A stretch of DNA of 64,000 bases from Lyophyllum atratum (taxonomy: Eukaryota; Basidiomycota; Agaricomycetes; Agaricales; Lyophyllaceae). The position numbers and the translations under genes were made by a program. The stretch spans positions 496,001 through 560,000 of the forward strand of contig JACGCN010000002.1 of NCBI GenBank assembly GCA_014905825.1. Reading direction: 5' to 3'. Below, piece after piece: positions 35,183-47,000 of the stretch. The notes below the pieces were generated by a model that ran no database searches, was not told the DNA's origin, and saw only the letters and a list, made by a program, of their open reading frames with translations. Position 1 is the first letter of the stretch. Each line of letters opens with the position of its first letter.

Positions 35183-38020
35183 TTACAGCAGGTCGTGGAG
35201 GACTTTGTCGTATTGGTGGGGCATGTGGGCTCTGGGTTCGTGAGTCGATGAGTCAGCGTGTATGGCTCGGCGGGACGACCATTGGTACGTACTTCAGCAT
35301 GTCTTTCGCAAAGACGATTTGTGAGAAGACCTTTTCGACATCCAGGACCTCGAACAATCTGAGTTTGTCTGCACCTCGTATGCTCGAGGGTTCCAGATGT
35401 GACCGATGTGAAGGGTGCAGGTCGCTATCCCTCATGGCCCAAAGTACATAACCTGGTGGAAACATGTTCGACATTTGCATATTGGCTTCCAGCGTTTTCC
35501 GCACTGCAATAAACTACAGCTAGCATTGAGCAAACAAGGTGTGGAGTGATGAAGAAAGGGTTGCTCACCCAGTGCGGATCCTCAAGTGAGCCGGCACCTG
35601 CTTTCCATTGCTTCGCGCGAGTTGTAACCCCAGCCCAGCCTTCCCCATCGTGTTTGCTTTCCGCTTCGCATAGCCATGATGCCGCATTCTTGAGGTCGCG
35701 CACTGAGCCGAGAGACAGACGCGAGACGACGTCGTGTGAGTACACGAAGGAGACGATTAATCGATCAGCGAGTTTGCTGAGAGCTGCATCTGTCAGAGCA
35801 CTGAGGAACAGGGTAAGGGTGCCATTGATAAGGACAGCACAGATATTTGCTTACGGGGGAGCGAAACAGTACACGGAAACGCGGCGCCCAACTGGCAGTC
35901 CGCTTGAGCGCACAGTCAAGCAACTCTTCGGATCAGCCCATTTCTAAGATCCAAGATACATCAAGTGCAATAGGATGGCTGGGGCAGAACTTACCATTCC
36001 AAGTATTGCAGCGACACCAGCCCCGAGGCTGTGTCCACACATCACCAGCTCTGCGGTAAAATCACGATCTGAGCCACGATGATCCACAACCTCAGTCACG
36101 ATACGGACCGTAATCAGGATTACTGTAGAGCGCTTCTTGGACCGCAAGTTGCACCGGTTTCCCAACATCTCCCATCACACGAGCCATCCTCAGCATCCCA
36201 CTATGGACATGGTAGCGCGGAGAGTTTGTCGAAGACGCGCTGGATTGCGGTTGGGACATGGATGGGAAAGCAAATTGGCCGGGCACGGGCTGCTGTTCTT
36301 CATCTGATATGATGGTTGTAGCGGGCTCAAACTCTTCGGCGTCGCAAGTGAGGTCAGCGGCAATTTCATTGAGTGACATTGTGCCTGCGTAAGTGAGTTC
36401 AGGGTGTTTATGTACTATGTCGGGAGCACAAACGCACCTCGTAGAACGAGGACGACTTGGCCGCGTCCGTGGTCAGTAAGCACCCAAAACCGTGGCATCA
36501 TGTGTTCGCTCCCGATCACCTGCTCGACGTAAGCTTAACAGAGATCAGAAAGGAAGGAAACTCACGGCGGTCGCTGTCATCTTCGCCTTTATTTCTTCTT
36601 GCGCTCTCTGGCCAGGTATTCCATGATTGGCAGCTCTCTCGAAGATCTCCTGGTCATGTTTACCAAGGAGAACGTCCCACCATGAGTATTCCGCGGTGAC
36701 CTCAGGCGGGGGTGTCTTGGGCGCAGGGGAATCACCAAAAGCCTCCGCCTCGGATGCATCGATTGCTTTGGCTAGTTGCGCCTCCTCAGATGCCATCTCT
36801 GCTGCGGAATTGGTCGCCCTGGATCCATTTGGGGAAACGCCAAAGAATAAGAGGCTGGCGCCTCCGTAACCAGCAAGAACTATCTTTGAGAGACGACGCA
36901 GGGTGGTCTTTAGTTCGGCCTTCGACGGACGTGGTGAGTGTAATGCTGCTGCTACGGCGGTGGCGGACGCACGAGTTCGCGCGGATGTTAATGGTTCTAA
37001 CGAGAATTTTCTCCCATTGGTTGAAGCTGAAGATTGGGAGCGAGGCCGCCGGGAAGGAGCCTCTCCGATAGATGCCGCGATTAGTTGACCGATATTTCCG
37101 GGTAGAATAACATCCGATGTGACCCGCACACGGGAGTTTCTAGAGAGGAACCTAGGTGAGCTGCAAGGGAATTCGGGACATAGGATTTACACACTTCCTG
37201 GATAACGTTGATCGGGTATTGTCGGTGACATCATTGACGTGGATTTCTTTCAAGTGTTTAAACCAAAGCTTCTCTTGCCACTCCTGCGTGACCCCCTGCA
37301 GGGCGACCCAAGCGACTATGGCTCGTGCAATTTGGGTTATTCCGTACCGATTCTTGGGGAAATTCTCGTCTTCGTCAGAGTACGACCACTCTCGTCTTAC
37401 GAGAGTGATGAAGGAAGCTAGGGAAAACGAGGCATCGCTGCTTCCGGGGAATATGGTGGAAAGAACGTTGATGGAGCTGTGTGCTGCAATAAGCGATGTG
37501 GACGTCACGTATTCACTGAGGAATATGGGCGCGAGGGTTATCTGTTCCGCAAAAGTAATGACTGTGGAGACAGCGCCCCCAATGACTGGTCGGGTGACGG
37601 TAGTTCCACCAAAGATGGCATGGTCGACGACAGATGTAGTTACGCCTACGGCAACGCCAGCTATAGTGCGGGTGACTGCGAACTACAAACATAGTCAGAC
37701 AGCGCGTAATATAGGTAGCTTCATGCTCACCCCAAGCTTGGTTCCGACCTTAACTGCGCTGAAACCGAACGATGTAAGGGCAGAGGCCAAATCGATTCCT
37801 TCTCTACTGTAAGTATCCCAACCCTTTACCATTGGGACATCAGACATAGAACATGGATGTACGGAACAAGAGACAGACGCTATGGCAACTCTGCTTCACC
37901 GTGCTGGGGCAGATAAATTTGGCGCGCAGCGGCATGTGATTTCCCGAAGATCCGAATGTGGGAATGATAAGGTCGCGCCTGGCCCGGACCGCTCCAGCCG
38001 CCATCATGATCAGAGCCCAT
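35183..38020 (-). CDS. Class-3 lipase, sn1-specific diacylglycerol lipase-like
   Basis: A long multi-exon gene. From 38020 the protein starts MGSDHDGGWSGPGQARPYHS. It then has a run of small hydrophobic segments (LTSFGFSAVKVG, FAVTRTIAGVAVGVTTSVV, VIGGAVSTVITFAEQI) that suggests membrane association. A disordered Ser/Ala region follows, then the hydrolase domain: FWVLTDHGRGQVVLVLRG, SLNEIAADLTCDAEEF, then the nucleophile elbow VMCGHSLGAGVAAIL with catalytic Ser. The C-terminal part has FVYSHDVVSRLSLG, where the catalytic Asp and downstream His would be expected. This matches fungal relatives of diacylglycerol lipases. The first intron uses a weak GTTGCC donor in my model; an alternative first exon would start at 38085-38083 with MKVGASYRDSR, so the N-terminus is uncertain. 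Confidence 0.8.
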
Positions 38021-38085
38021 TTCTAAGGTTAGGGTTCTCCTCCTGTCCTCACCGCCGAGAGTCACGGTAGGAAGCTCCAACTTTC

Positions 38086-40349
38086 ATGTCAAATTTCGTG
38101 CGGACGGCTTGCACTTCTCGTCGAGCTCTACAGCGAGCAAACCTTTCCCGGTTTTATGCCACGGAGGCGACTATTCTCTCTGAAGGCAATGCGAAACCCT
38201 CAATATATGGCCAGCCTTTGTTCCCTTCACATCCTCATCTCCGTATGTCGCCATTTATATCCCAAGGAGTGTTCTGAAATCAGAGTCTCGCAGTCCAACC
38301 GCACGAATTGACACCTGGAATACCTGCAGAGGACTATGAGCAGCGCCGCAGGAATCTTATGGCACGTTTACCTGAGAACAGTCTCGTCGTCGCGGTAGCC
38401 GCGCCCATAAAATATATGAGCAAAAGTGCGTGGACATATCGCATCCCGTTCGTCCTAACGCTTTCTTTACAGATATATTGTAAGTCCCCTCTCGATATAT
38501 CGTCCTACAGCAGCTTCAATCCCATTCCCAAAGTTACAAATATCGTCAGGCATCAGACTTTTGGTATTTGACGGGGTTTGAGGAACCTGACTCTGCGGTT
38601 ATCTTGAGTACGCATTTTGATCGATTATGCACGCTATTCTTATTGATGATACCACGAACAGAAAAAACCTCAAGTTCCAGAGGTTACTCAATGACCCTCT
38701 TTTCCAATGGCAAGGATTTGGCAAAAGAGAAATGGGACGGCGCCAAGTATGGTGTATAGCAATTCTACCATGTGGAAAATCTCATCAGTTGTTACAGGAC
38801 GGGCCTTCATGAAGCAGCAGCTATCTTTCGTGCGGATGACGCCTGCTCCATCGACCAATTCTCTGTCCACCTCAAATCAGCTATGGCCGCATCTAAACAT
38901 GTCTATGTCGACGTTCCTCCTACCCACACGCGCCGTGGCCCACGAGCGACGACCAAGTCGGTCCTCAAATACCTTTCACCACCTGTTGAAGCTCGGTCAG
39001 ACTACGACATCATTGTGGACTCGCTATCAACGAAGCGCAAACCGCTGGCTCCGGAGGTGGCGCAGCTGCGGGCAATAAAAAGTGTGGCTGAGCAACGCGT
39101 AATGCGGGCGGCCGCAGACATTAGCGGACGTGCCCATGCAAAAGTACGTGTTTTCGTACTCGACTTTGAGGGGCTGGACTGAAGAGCGCCTAAGACAATG
39201 CGTTTCACGCGGCCGGGGATACCAGAAGCTGCCTTGGCGGCCCATTTCGAATACCTCTGTGCCATGTCTGGCGCACAGCGCATGGCCTATGTGCCTGTTG
39301 TTGCTTCTGGGTCAGTCACGATTGTCATTGAAATGTGCACAACATCGCTGATTCAAAAACACAGACCTAACGCCCTTATAATCCACTATACCTCTAATAA
39401 TCATTTAGTTCGCCAGGATGAAACTATCCTAATAGATGCTGGATGCGAATACAAGTGCGTCTCAATTCCTTGCATAAACCATATGTCCTGACTTCCCGTC
39501 GACATAGTGGTTACGCTTCGGATATAAGTAGGCAACATTTTCAAATATTTCTCGCCAGGCTCTCATCTCGTCCTCATAGCCCGAACATATCCCGCCTCCG
39601 GAACATTCACCTCTCCTCAACGTGACCTCTATGCAGCTGTCCTTGCCGCACAAAAGCAACTTGTGAGCCTGTGCCACGAAGCTGCGGACCTCAGTCTCCA
39701 TGATCTGCATCGTCGATCGTGCGACTTGCTACGGCGAGAGCTCAAGCAACTCGGATTCGATTTGAAGGGCGGGGATCTGGAGTCTGTGCTATATCCACAT
39801 TTCTTAAGTCATCCCATTGGCATCGGTTGGTGGACCCATAAAAAAACGTGTTGAACTTATATCTGACAACATTTGTAGATCTACATGAATCGAGTAATTT
39901 CGACCGTGGAGGATCGTGAGTTCACGAGCCCTCCTATGATGACACTTTATCGATGATTGATTCTACAGGTTAAAAGCAGGGATGGTCGTTACGATAGAAC
40001 CAGGTACCTTATCCATATGCCATTAGGACTGTCAACAGGTTTAACATCCGTTCCAGGCATCTATGTGCCTCCGACCGCTAATTTCCCCAAGCATTTCCAT
40101 AACATCGGGATCCGTATAGAGGTGACGTACCGTTCAAAAATGATACTGTCTTTCCATTTCCTGATCCTCGTTATTACAGGATGAAGTGCTGGTCGGCAAG
40201 ACCGATCCTGTGGTGCTCTCTGTTTCTGCACCGAAAGAGGTAGCTCTTGCGTGTCCTTCCTTACTTTATAGTGTCTGACTGCTGCAACGTTCTAGATTGT
40301 GGACGTGGAAGGGGCTTGTCAGGGCTTACTGGGACTTGAACCGTTCTAG
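38086..40349 (+). CDS. ICP55: Mitochondrial intermediate-cleaving peptidase Icp55 (Xaa-Pro aminopeptidase fold)
   Basis: About 13 exons encode some 480 residues. The start at 38086 gives MSNFVRTACTSRRALQRAN, an Arg-rich, acid-free mitochondrial presequence. The mature part begins YGQPLFPSHPHL, with LTPGIPAEDYEQRRRNLMAR typical of Icp55/XPNPEP3. All five metal ligands of the pita-bread fold are visible: Asp in LIDAGCEYNGYASD, the second Asp in YASDITRTYP, His in LSHPIGIDLHE, Glu in VVTIEP, and Glu in IGIRIEDEVLVG. Icp55 removes one residue after the mitochondrial processing peptidase has cut, setting stable N-termini. A 7-nt microexon (38473-38479) is needed to give the conserved KNIFYKYRQASDFWYLTGF. 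The ATG lies 65 bp from the divergent lipase start. Confidence 0.92.
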
Positions 40350-40949
40350 ATTATATCTACTTGTAACTTATCTTTTGTATAATGGACGCCATGACCACTA
40401 ACGATATTTCTCCTTGAATGCCATCCGGGACTGTGCGGCGCGATCGTCAATGGATTTAATCCCATCAGATAAAGAGTTACTGACTACAGTCAACCATGTT
40501 TTTGTTCTTCAGACGTGTGCGAGGTCGACACTCATCGGTACGCTCGCTGCGCTACTTTGTTTGCGACTGCTGATACGCTCCCAAACCCCGACTTAGCTAG
40601 AGCACTGTCTTTCGGGGAGTTGACCCTAGCCTCCATGAAACAGTCGCTTTCTAAATCATTAAACGGCTGCAAGTCCATTCTGTTTCCAACCCCGACTTGT
40701 CCAAGAGTGAACGTTTGAACCCTAAAGCGATTCTGATCATTTGCAAGAATTTCTTGTCAAGGTCAGCCAGCAACCCAAGGCGGACGCTCTCTCGCCACTG
40801 GCAGACTAACTGCCAATGCGGATAGCAACATTCGTTGACGTTTGACCTCGTCGAGCGGAGTCTACTGGCGGTTTGCCGAAACTTGTCTCAGTCGAAACAG
40901 TATAAATGTCTGTCGTAAACCGCATCTCCCCTAATCCTTGACGATCACT
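40350..40949. other. Intergenic with promoter of the small membrane protein gene
   Basis: No gene is supported. A TATA-type box sits at 40901-40907, near the following start codon. Confidence 0.45.
40901..40907 (+). promoter_or_regulatory. TATA box of the 98-residue membrane protein gene
   Basis: TATAAAT lies 43 bp upstream of the ATG at 40950 and is followed by a CT-rich stretch (CATCTCCCCTAATCC). Confidence 0.45.
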
Positions 40950-41303
40950 ATGTCTTATGACGACTATAATATCGACCACAGTCCTGACGGTTTCTATACG
41001 ACCGTCGGATTCGTAGGGGGGATTCTTCTGCTCCTCGGCGTTATGGTCTTTGCTGTTCGTAGTGGAGAGAAGGTATAGGTTATCTTATACTCAGGTGCGA
41101 TACGAGCTCACGACACCGCTTTACGGTAGGGAAAGCAGAGGAAACCTCGCGTCATTCCGTCTAGTACTGCTCCTCCAACACGTACTATCCCTGAAAAACA
41201 ATACGAGACTTGGGGATCCGACTCGACCGTGAATGTGGCCTACCCTCCGAAAGCCGTGATCATCGACTCGGAGAAATCGGACGCCATGGACTTCATGTGC
41301 TGA
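40950..41303 (+). CDS. 98-residue single-span membrane protein, unknown
   Basis: Two exons (40950-41072 and 41130-41303) join in phase across a 57-bp GT-AG intron to give 98 residues. The N-terminus (MSYDDYNIDHSPDGFYTT) is acidic and short. One membrane span follows (VGFVGGILLLLGVMVFAV), then a basic stop-transfer segment (RSGEKGKQRKPR), then a hydrophilic tail rich in Pro, Thr and Ser ending SDAMDFMC. By the positive-inside rule the C-terminus should be cytosolic, with a very short N-terminal part outside or in the lumen. A TATA box, a good splice pair and a clean stop support a real gene. I do not recognise a family. Confidence 0.72.
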
Positions 41304-42482
41304 GCGTTCCAGACATTCCTCAGTCTTGATGATGCACAGGCTTTACTCTTTCATCGCATCCTGACATCACAATTGGACTAATTTGGAGGGGAGGATTTCA
41401 TTTACCCGATTTTTTCGTCGCTGCGTGGAGGTTCCAAATCAAATAACTTCTTGAAGCTTCCTTCGCGTTACTAATATCTATCAGTAAATGAGTTCTCGTT
41501 GGCAAGGCCTTCCAATGTTTCTGCACCAAGAGAGGTCAGGTCTTACTGAAAGTGCGAGATGTCGTCTATCCATTTTCATCTTGTTTTGCGCATACCGCAC
41601 CCTTAACCCTCGAGTATTCTACTGTATTCTATTCCTTGTCCGCCGAGCAACATATGGCGTAGACATCGACGTGGATCCGGCAGTGTAAAAGGCCAACTAT
41701 GTTTAGGAGTATAATATCCCGGTCAAGCGTCCGTCAAAGGGTCAGTCAAGCTGTCCACTGTAATCTTGCAAACGGATCCAATCTTATCTTATCCTGCTCG
41801 CGATCTGCGGAAGCGATTTTGACCAACATCTTCACGGCATCCATCAAAGTTTGCAGAAAATCCAATGTTTAACTTGCGCGGACGTTAGCTCTTCATACCG
41901 GCTTATGAGGAATTCTGGGATCTGGCGCTGGCCCTTCCTGGTCTTCTAGGTATGTTCGTCAAAGAACAACCTTATCATAGGAACCTTGAAGTTGAGCGGT
42001 CGGGTTTCAAAGTGAGCTACTTTAACACCTTGTTCGCGTCCTTGAACAGCATGCTGATGTCCCTTTCTGTGTTCTTGAAGGAAATAAAGTTTGGCATTAT
42101 AGATCATCAGTCACCTACGCCCGTCCATGCTCTCATGTTTCATGCCTCTCCTACAGAATGCCAAGACGAGGTCCGTGGAAGGAAATCTTCCAGCCCCAGT
42201 ATGGTCGCCGCTGAGGACGTGCGGAGCTTGAGTGCCTCGTACGTTCAAGAGCACCCACAAAGGTTTGTTGTCAGGATACTGACCACCCTTGGTATACACC
42301 GCCCATGTCAACATTTTTGTGACTTGTAGGAGGCATTGTATATAGATCTCTATCAAATTTGTCACAAAGACGCGGTCATACAAGCTGTCAAGCTAGTGGC
42401 TTGATGGAAACACATACAAGAGGGGGTTCATTGCATTCTGTTTCTCGAGCAACGTTCCGCCGTCCCAACTATCTCTCGAAAC
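41304..42482. other. Intergenic, one weak protein-like frame
   Basis: A plus-strand frame at about 41893-42329 reads protein-like at first (YEEFWDLALALPGLLG). It has a stop directly upstream, no start codon and no family match, so I do not call a gene. It may be a remnant. The right end is the promoter of the GPI-protein gene. Confidence 0.35.
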
Positions 42483-43608
42483 ATGCCATATCAACCTTTT
42501 TTGGCTCCGCTCACCACACTTGCTCTGCTACTTTCCGTTCCACACCTCATCCTCGCCCAACTGTCTATTTCGAACATTTCGACCAGCACAGTCGTAGATC
42601 TGTACAAAATTTACAATGACCCAAGCAGCGAGGGCGGAAGCGTTCGTTTCACGTGGGGCATCTTCGAAAACAACGCGCCATTCTCGCAGGTCGCTTCGAG
42701 CGCGGATGGTAGCATCGAAATAATGGCAGGTCCTGCGGAAGCTGTCAGTAATGAGGTTGTCGACGTTGCAGGTAAGTATCTCGCACACGACGACGTCGCT
42801 TGACATACTGAGCAGTATATCCCCAGCCATACACGATGTCTACAACATTGCTGAGTACTACTACCCCGCAAACCTGCCTTTGGGCTTGTACCACGTTCGC
42901 ATCAATTCGACCGTCAACACCACTCGCTCCATCGGAAACTCTGACATTCAGCACCTCTCAGCCCGAAGTGCCACTATAAATGTTACCACCAGTGCTCCTA
43001 TCGGCTGTGGGTCGAGAATTCCTGCTCCATATACTAACGTCACATCACCATCCTCTTCCGCCTTCACGTCGATGTACATCATACGACCGTCTGCGGGGTA
43101 TAATGTCGGGAAAACCACTCTTCTCAGTAGTAATGATATGTACATCAGTATGGAATTTCGCGACCACCGTAACTTCCTTGGGAAAGGAATCTCGAATCCT
43201 ACGGCTCAGATTGTCGACAGCACCTCCAACAACCCAGTCGGCCCGCCCCAAACGCCTAAAACCTCTTCGTCGGGCGAGCGCATCACGGTGAAGTTCTCCG
43301 ACGTCCCGATGGAGGTCGGAGGGTCGTACAAGATACAGATGAAGTATCTGAATAATGTCCAGGACGGAACGGTCAATCCTGGGGACACGGTGACGTTCAC
43401 GTCCGAGGCGTTCAATGTGGTCACTTTGGAGGATTGGCGTACCGATTGCGGAAAGATATCTTCCTCTGGATCAGGCACAGGTTCGGGGTCGCATGATTCC
43501 TCGGGGTCGGGAGACTCGTCGGGGTCAGGAAAGCCAAATGCAGGAGGAAAGACCCTCCCTGGACTATATTACGTTCCTCTCTTGCTCTTTTGGCTGTTTG
43601 TCCTATGA
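42483..43608 (+). CDS. Secreted GPI-anchored protein, unknown
   Basis: Two exons split by an intron (42772 to about 42833) give about 355 residues. The signal peptide is MPYQPFLAPLTTLALLLSVP with cleavage after LILA. Two extracellular parts follow. The first includes FTWGIFENNAPFSQVASSAD and LPLGLYHVRINSTV. The second includes MYISMEFRDHRNFLGKG and ITVKFSDVPMEVGGSYKIQM, beta-rich text suggesting Ig-like or similar sandwich folds. There are several N-glycosylation sites (NIS, NST, NTT, NVT). A Ser/Gly repeat stalk (SGSGTGSGSHDSSGSG) precedes a hydrophobic end (LYYVPLLLFWLFVL), a GPI signal. The acceptor at CCCCAG was chosen because only it joins both frames. I know no characterised family. Confidence 0.75.
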
Positions 43609-44053
43609 TTAAATCAGCATGCTGGTCATCGTTCTTCTGAGAAGCGGCTGACCTGTGATACCAAGGACTCGTGGGATCTTGGTGGGTCGCAGAACTCTAA
43701 TCGAATAACGTCGCCAATAGTGTACGTACGCCTGCCATCGGCCTGACTTCTCTCGGTATGCCAAAGATTCCTATCTAGTCGTCAGTCAAGGAAAACGCGA
43801 GATCTAGAACCTGTACGGTCAGCGCTCGTACATTCCAGCGAATTCCATATCAACTAACCGTTCCATCTATGAGACGAGCCTCGATATACTGCTTTAGCCG
43901 TTAGCATCTTCCTGATTCTTCCACAATCCGGAGGTCTTATCTTAACCTCCGTAGCGAAAGCTTTCGAGACAGAATTCTTATATCGTGTATCTATACATCA
44001 CAGCAGTACAATCCAAACCCATTACCCAAGTCCCAAGAAAACAAAATCAAAGT
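43609..44053. other. Convergent 3' intergenic region
   Basis: This lies between the GPI-protein gene (plus) and the first WW/poly-Q gene (minus). No gene seen. Confidence 0.45.
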
Positions 44054-47000
44054 CTACCAATCAGAAGAAGAAGAATCATCCGACGTCGTCAATCCCTGCA
44101 ACCCCGAACTCAACACGTCCATCAAGCCAAATCCCCCACCCCCACCCGAGTCGCCCCCACCCGACGTATCGAAGATTGACTGCTGTTGCTGCGCCTCATT
44201 CTGCTGTCCCTGACCCAACGCTGCCTGAAGCAACTGTTCCATCGCTGACGGCTGCTGTTGCTGCTGCTGCTGTTGTTGTTGCTGCTGCTGCTGAATCAAC
44301 ATATTCAACTGCGCCTGCTGCTGCTGCAACGCCGCCATCTGCATCATCGCCTGTATATCCATCATCGGCTGCTGCTGCTGAGCGGGCTGCCCATACGCCG
44401 CCGCCATCAGATCCTGAAGCTGCATATCCTGCGCGGGTTCTTGCTGCTGTCCCCCAAGTGTCCCTTGTAGAATGCTCTGCAACGATGTATCCTGAGGCTG
44501 CTGCTGTTGCTGGTACGTCGCCAAGAGGTTCTGGACATCTAATTGCTGCTGATGCTGTTGTTGCTGCTGCATCGCGAGGTTCAACGCGTCCTGCTGCTGC
44601 TGATACGCCTGCTGGTAGATATTCTGAATATCCTGCTGCTGCTGAGCCTGCTGCGCAAGTGCATCCTGCAAAGCCTGCTGCTGCTGCGCTTGCTGCTGCT
44701 GGAACGACGCCGTCGCATCGCGCTGGGCCTGCGCTTGAGCATCCGCCTGAGCTTGCTGCTGCTGCTGATAAGCCGAAAATGCGTCCTGTCGAGCTTGCCC
44801 TTCAACGTCCGCTTGCGCTTGCTGTTGCTGCAGCTGTTGCTGGTAAGCATCATACAGCGACTGCTGTGGCGGTGGTGGAGAAGGGAGTTGGTACGGTGGT
44901 TGGGGTTCGGCTGGAGCTGGGGGCTGGGAGGAAGGCGCATAACCAGGTTGTTGCTGTTGGGCCTGCTGTGGTTGTTGGCCGGGCTGTGGTTGCGTGTACG
45001 GAGGCGCTTGTTGTTGTTGACCTCCCGGCGGCAGCTGCTGAGCTTGGGCTCCTCCCGGCTGAGATTGGCCATACGGTGATCCCTGCTGCTGCGGGGGCGT
45101 CGGCGGCACCGGTGGAGGCACCAGCGGCTGCATAGGCTGCGGCTGATACAACATCGGGAGCGGCGGAGGCGATCCCTGCTGGGGCGGTCGCGACTGTGGT
45201 CTGGGCGGACCACCAGCACCATGCATGGCATCATACAACGACGAGGGCGTAGGGTACGCGTTCTGCGGCGACGGAATCGGGCTCGGTGCTCCCTGAGGAT
45301 ATACAGGGGGCGTCGATGCATGGGCACTTGGACTCGGAGCGTTCGGCAGCGTGAAACCAGGGTAGGCCTGTCCTGGCTGCGGGGGCGAGGAGGGCGGAGT
45401 CGGGTGTGGGTTTGGCATGTTGTGCAGGGGCTGCATCTGGGATTGGGGACGGGATGGGGAGAGACTCGAGATCGATGTGCTGTGGGAGTGCGATGAGGGG
45501 GTAGAGGTGGGGGACGGTGAGGTGGTGGAATGCGCTTGGGCTTGGGGCATGATGTTCAGGGCACTGTGCATCGACGACGGTTGATTGGGCTGCAGTGGGA
45601 GGGGCGGAGACTGGGATGGCTGAACGATCGCGTTTGGCATCGTGACCTGCGGTTGGTAGCTCGGCTGGTAGTTCGGAGCCGCGGCCACCTGCGGTAATAA
45701 GGACGCGGGGTTATTGGGCGAATTTTGCGCTTGCTGGTGATATGCCTGCATGAACTGTTGGGTGTTCTGTTGTTGCACCTGCGGTCGTTGTTGTTGCAAT
45801 AATGTCGAGTTCGTGACGCCGAACGCGGTCCCGGTCCCGGTCGCTTGCTGTTGCAATCGCTGTTGTTGAAGGAGGGTTTGCATGTTCTGTTGGTTCTGCA
45901 TGCCGAGCTGGTTTTGCATCCCGAGTTGGTTTTGCGTCCCAAGTTGGTTCTGCAGCCCGAATTGGTTTTGCATCCCGAGTTGGTTCTGCATCCCGAGCTG
46001 AGCCTGCGCTCCAAACTGTAACCCCGCCGTGCCTGTTGCTTGGAACTGAAGGTTCTGCCGCTGCTGCTGCTGTTGTGCCTGTAACAACTGCAAATTACCC
46101 ATCTGCCCCGTCTGCAATCCCTGGGGCGACAGCTGGCCAGCTGCCCCCATCCCCGTCCTCGCATTCGCATTCGCCACCATCTGCATCCTCTGCAACTCCA
46201 AAATCAACGCCTGATAATCCACCGCCGGCGCCGCAGCCGCCTGCCCCTGCTGCTGTGCCTGCTGCTGCATCAACGCCGCAATCACCGCCTGGTAATCCGC
46301 ATCCGGGCTCCCCTGCATCACCGCCTGCAAGTCCACGCCCACATCCGCGCTCCCATCCTCCGACGACGTCAAAGCACCCACGAGCGCACCCATCACATCG
46401 CTGCCCACCACCCCCACCGCCGCGTTCGCCCACGTCTGCTGCGGGATACCGGTGGTGGCCTTCCATGCGGCCTTCCCGGCGTTCTTGGAGGCCTTCCCGA
46501 AGATCTTGAGCGCCTTCAGGGTCTTTTTCGCGGCGAGCTCGGTGGTGAGGGGTTCGTACTGCTTCTGCTTCTGTGGGGGGACGGGGGTGTGGCCTGGGGA
46601 TGGGTAGTAGGTGCCCATGGTGGCTGCGTGCTGGGGTTGGGCGTGTCGTGAGGTGCCGAAGAACCCTGATGAGTTTGCTTGGGAGCGGTTTGCTTGGAGA
46701 GCTTGGTGGTAGGCGGGTCGAGAGGAGTAGGATTGGGCGTGGATGAGTTGAGGCTGCTGCTGCGGGTAGTACATCCCTGGCGTACTGGGCAGATCCTTCT
46801 GCGTTGGGATTTGCCCTGGATAGGTCACGGCTCGCTGGTGCGATGTGTGGTAGATGGTCTGAGCTGTAGGTACCACGCCGAACTGATTGGGCTGTTGTTG
46901 TTGTTGATACTGGGGGCTGGAGGGGGAGATATTGGTGGGGGAGAGCTGTGTTGTCGGAAGGTACTGTCCCGTCGCGGGTGGGCTCGTCGACGGAGGGGAC

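Noticed and set aside
40310..40349. tRNA B-box-like GGTTCAAGTCCC on the minus strand
   Set aside because: It lies in the conserved C-terminal codons of Icp55, and no A-box or cloverleaf is present around it.
41952..42329. Plus-strand frame of 125 codons beginning MFVKEQPYHRN
   Set aside because: No splice partner, no family likeness and an upstream stop within 60 bases. At most a remnant.
44176..45135. Long plus-strand frame of Ala/Val-rich protein opposite WW copy A
   Set aside because: It is the antisense shadow of the CAG-rich coding sequence (CTG/GCN read as Leu or Ala). It has no start context, splice sites or domain.
44240..46300. CRISPR-like repeat array
   Set aside because: The repetition is trinucleotide and 18-bp coding repeats without unique spacers, in a eukaryotic gene.
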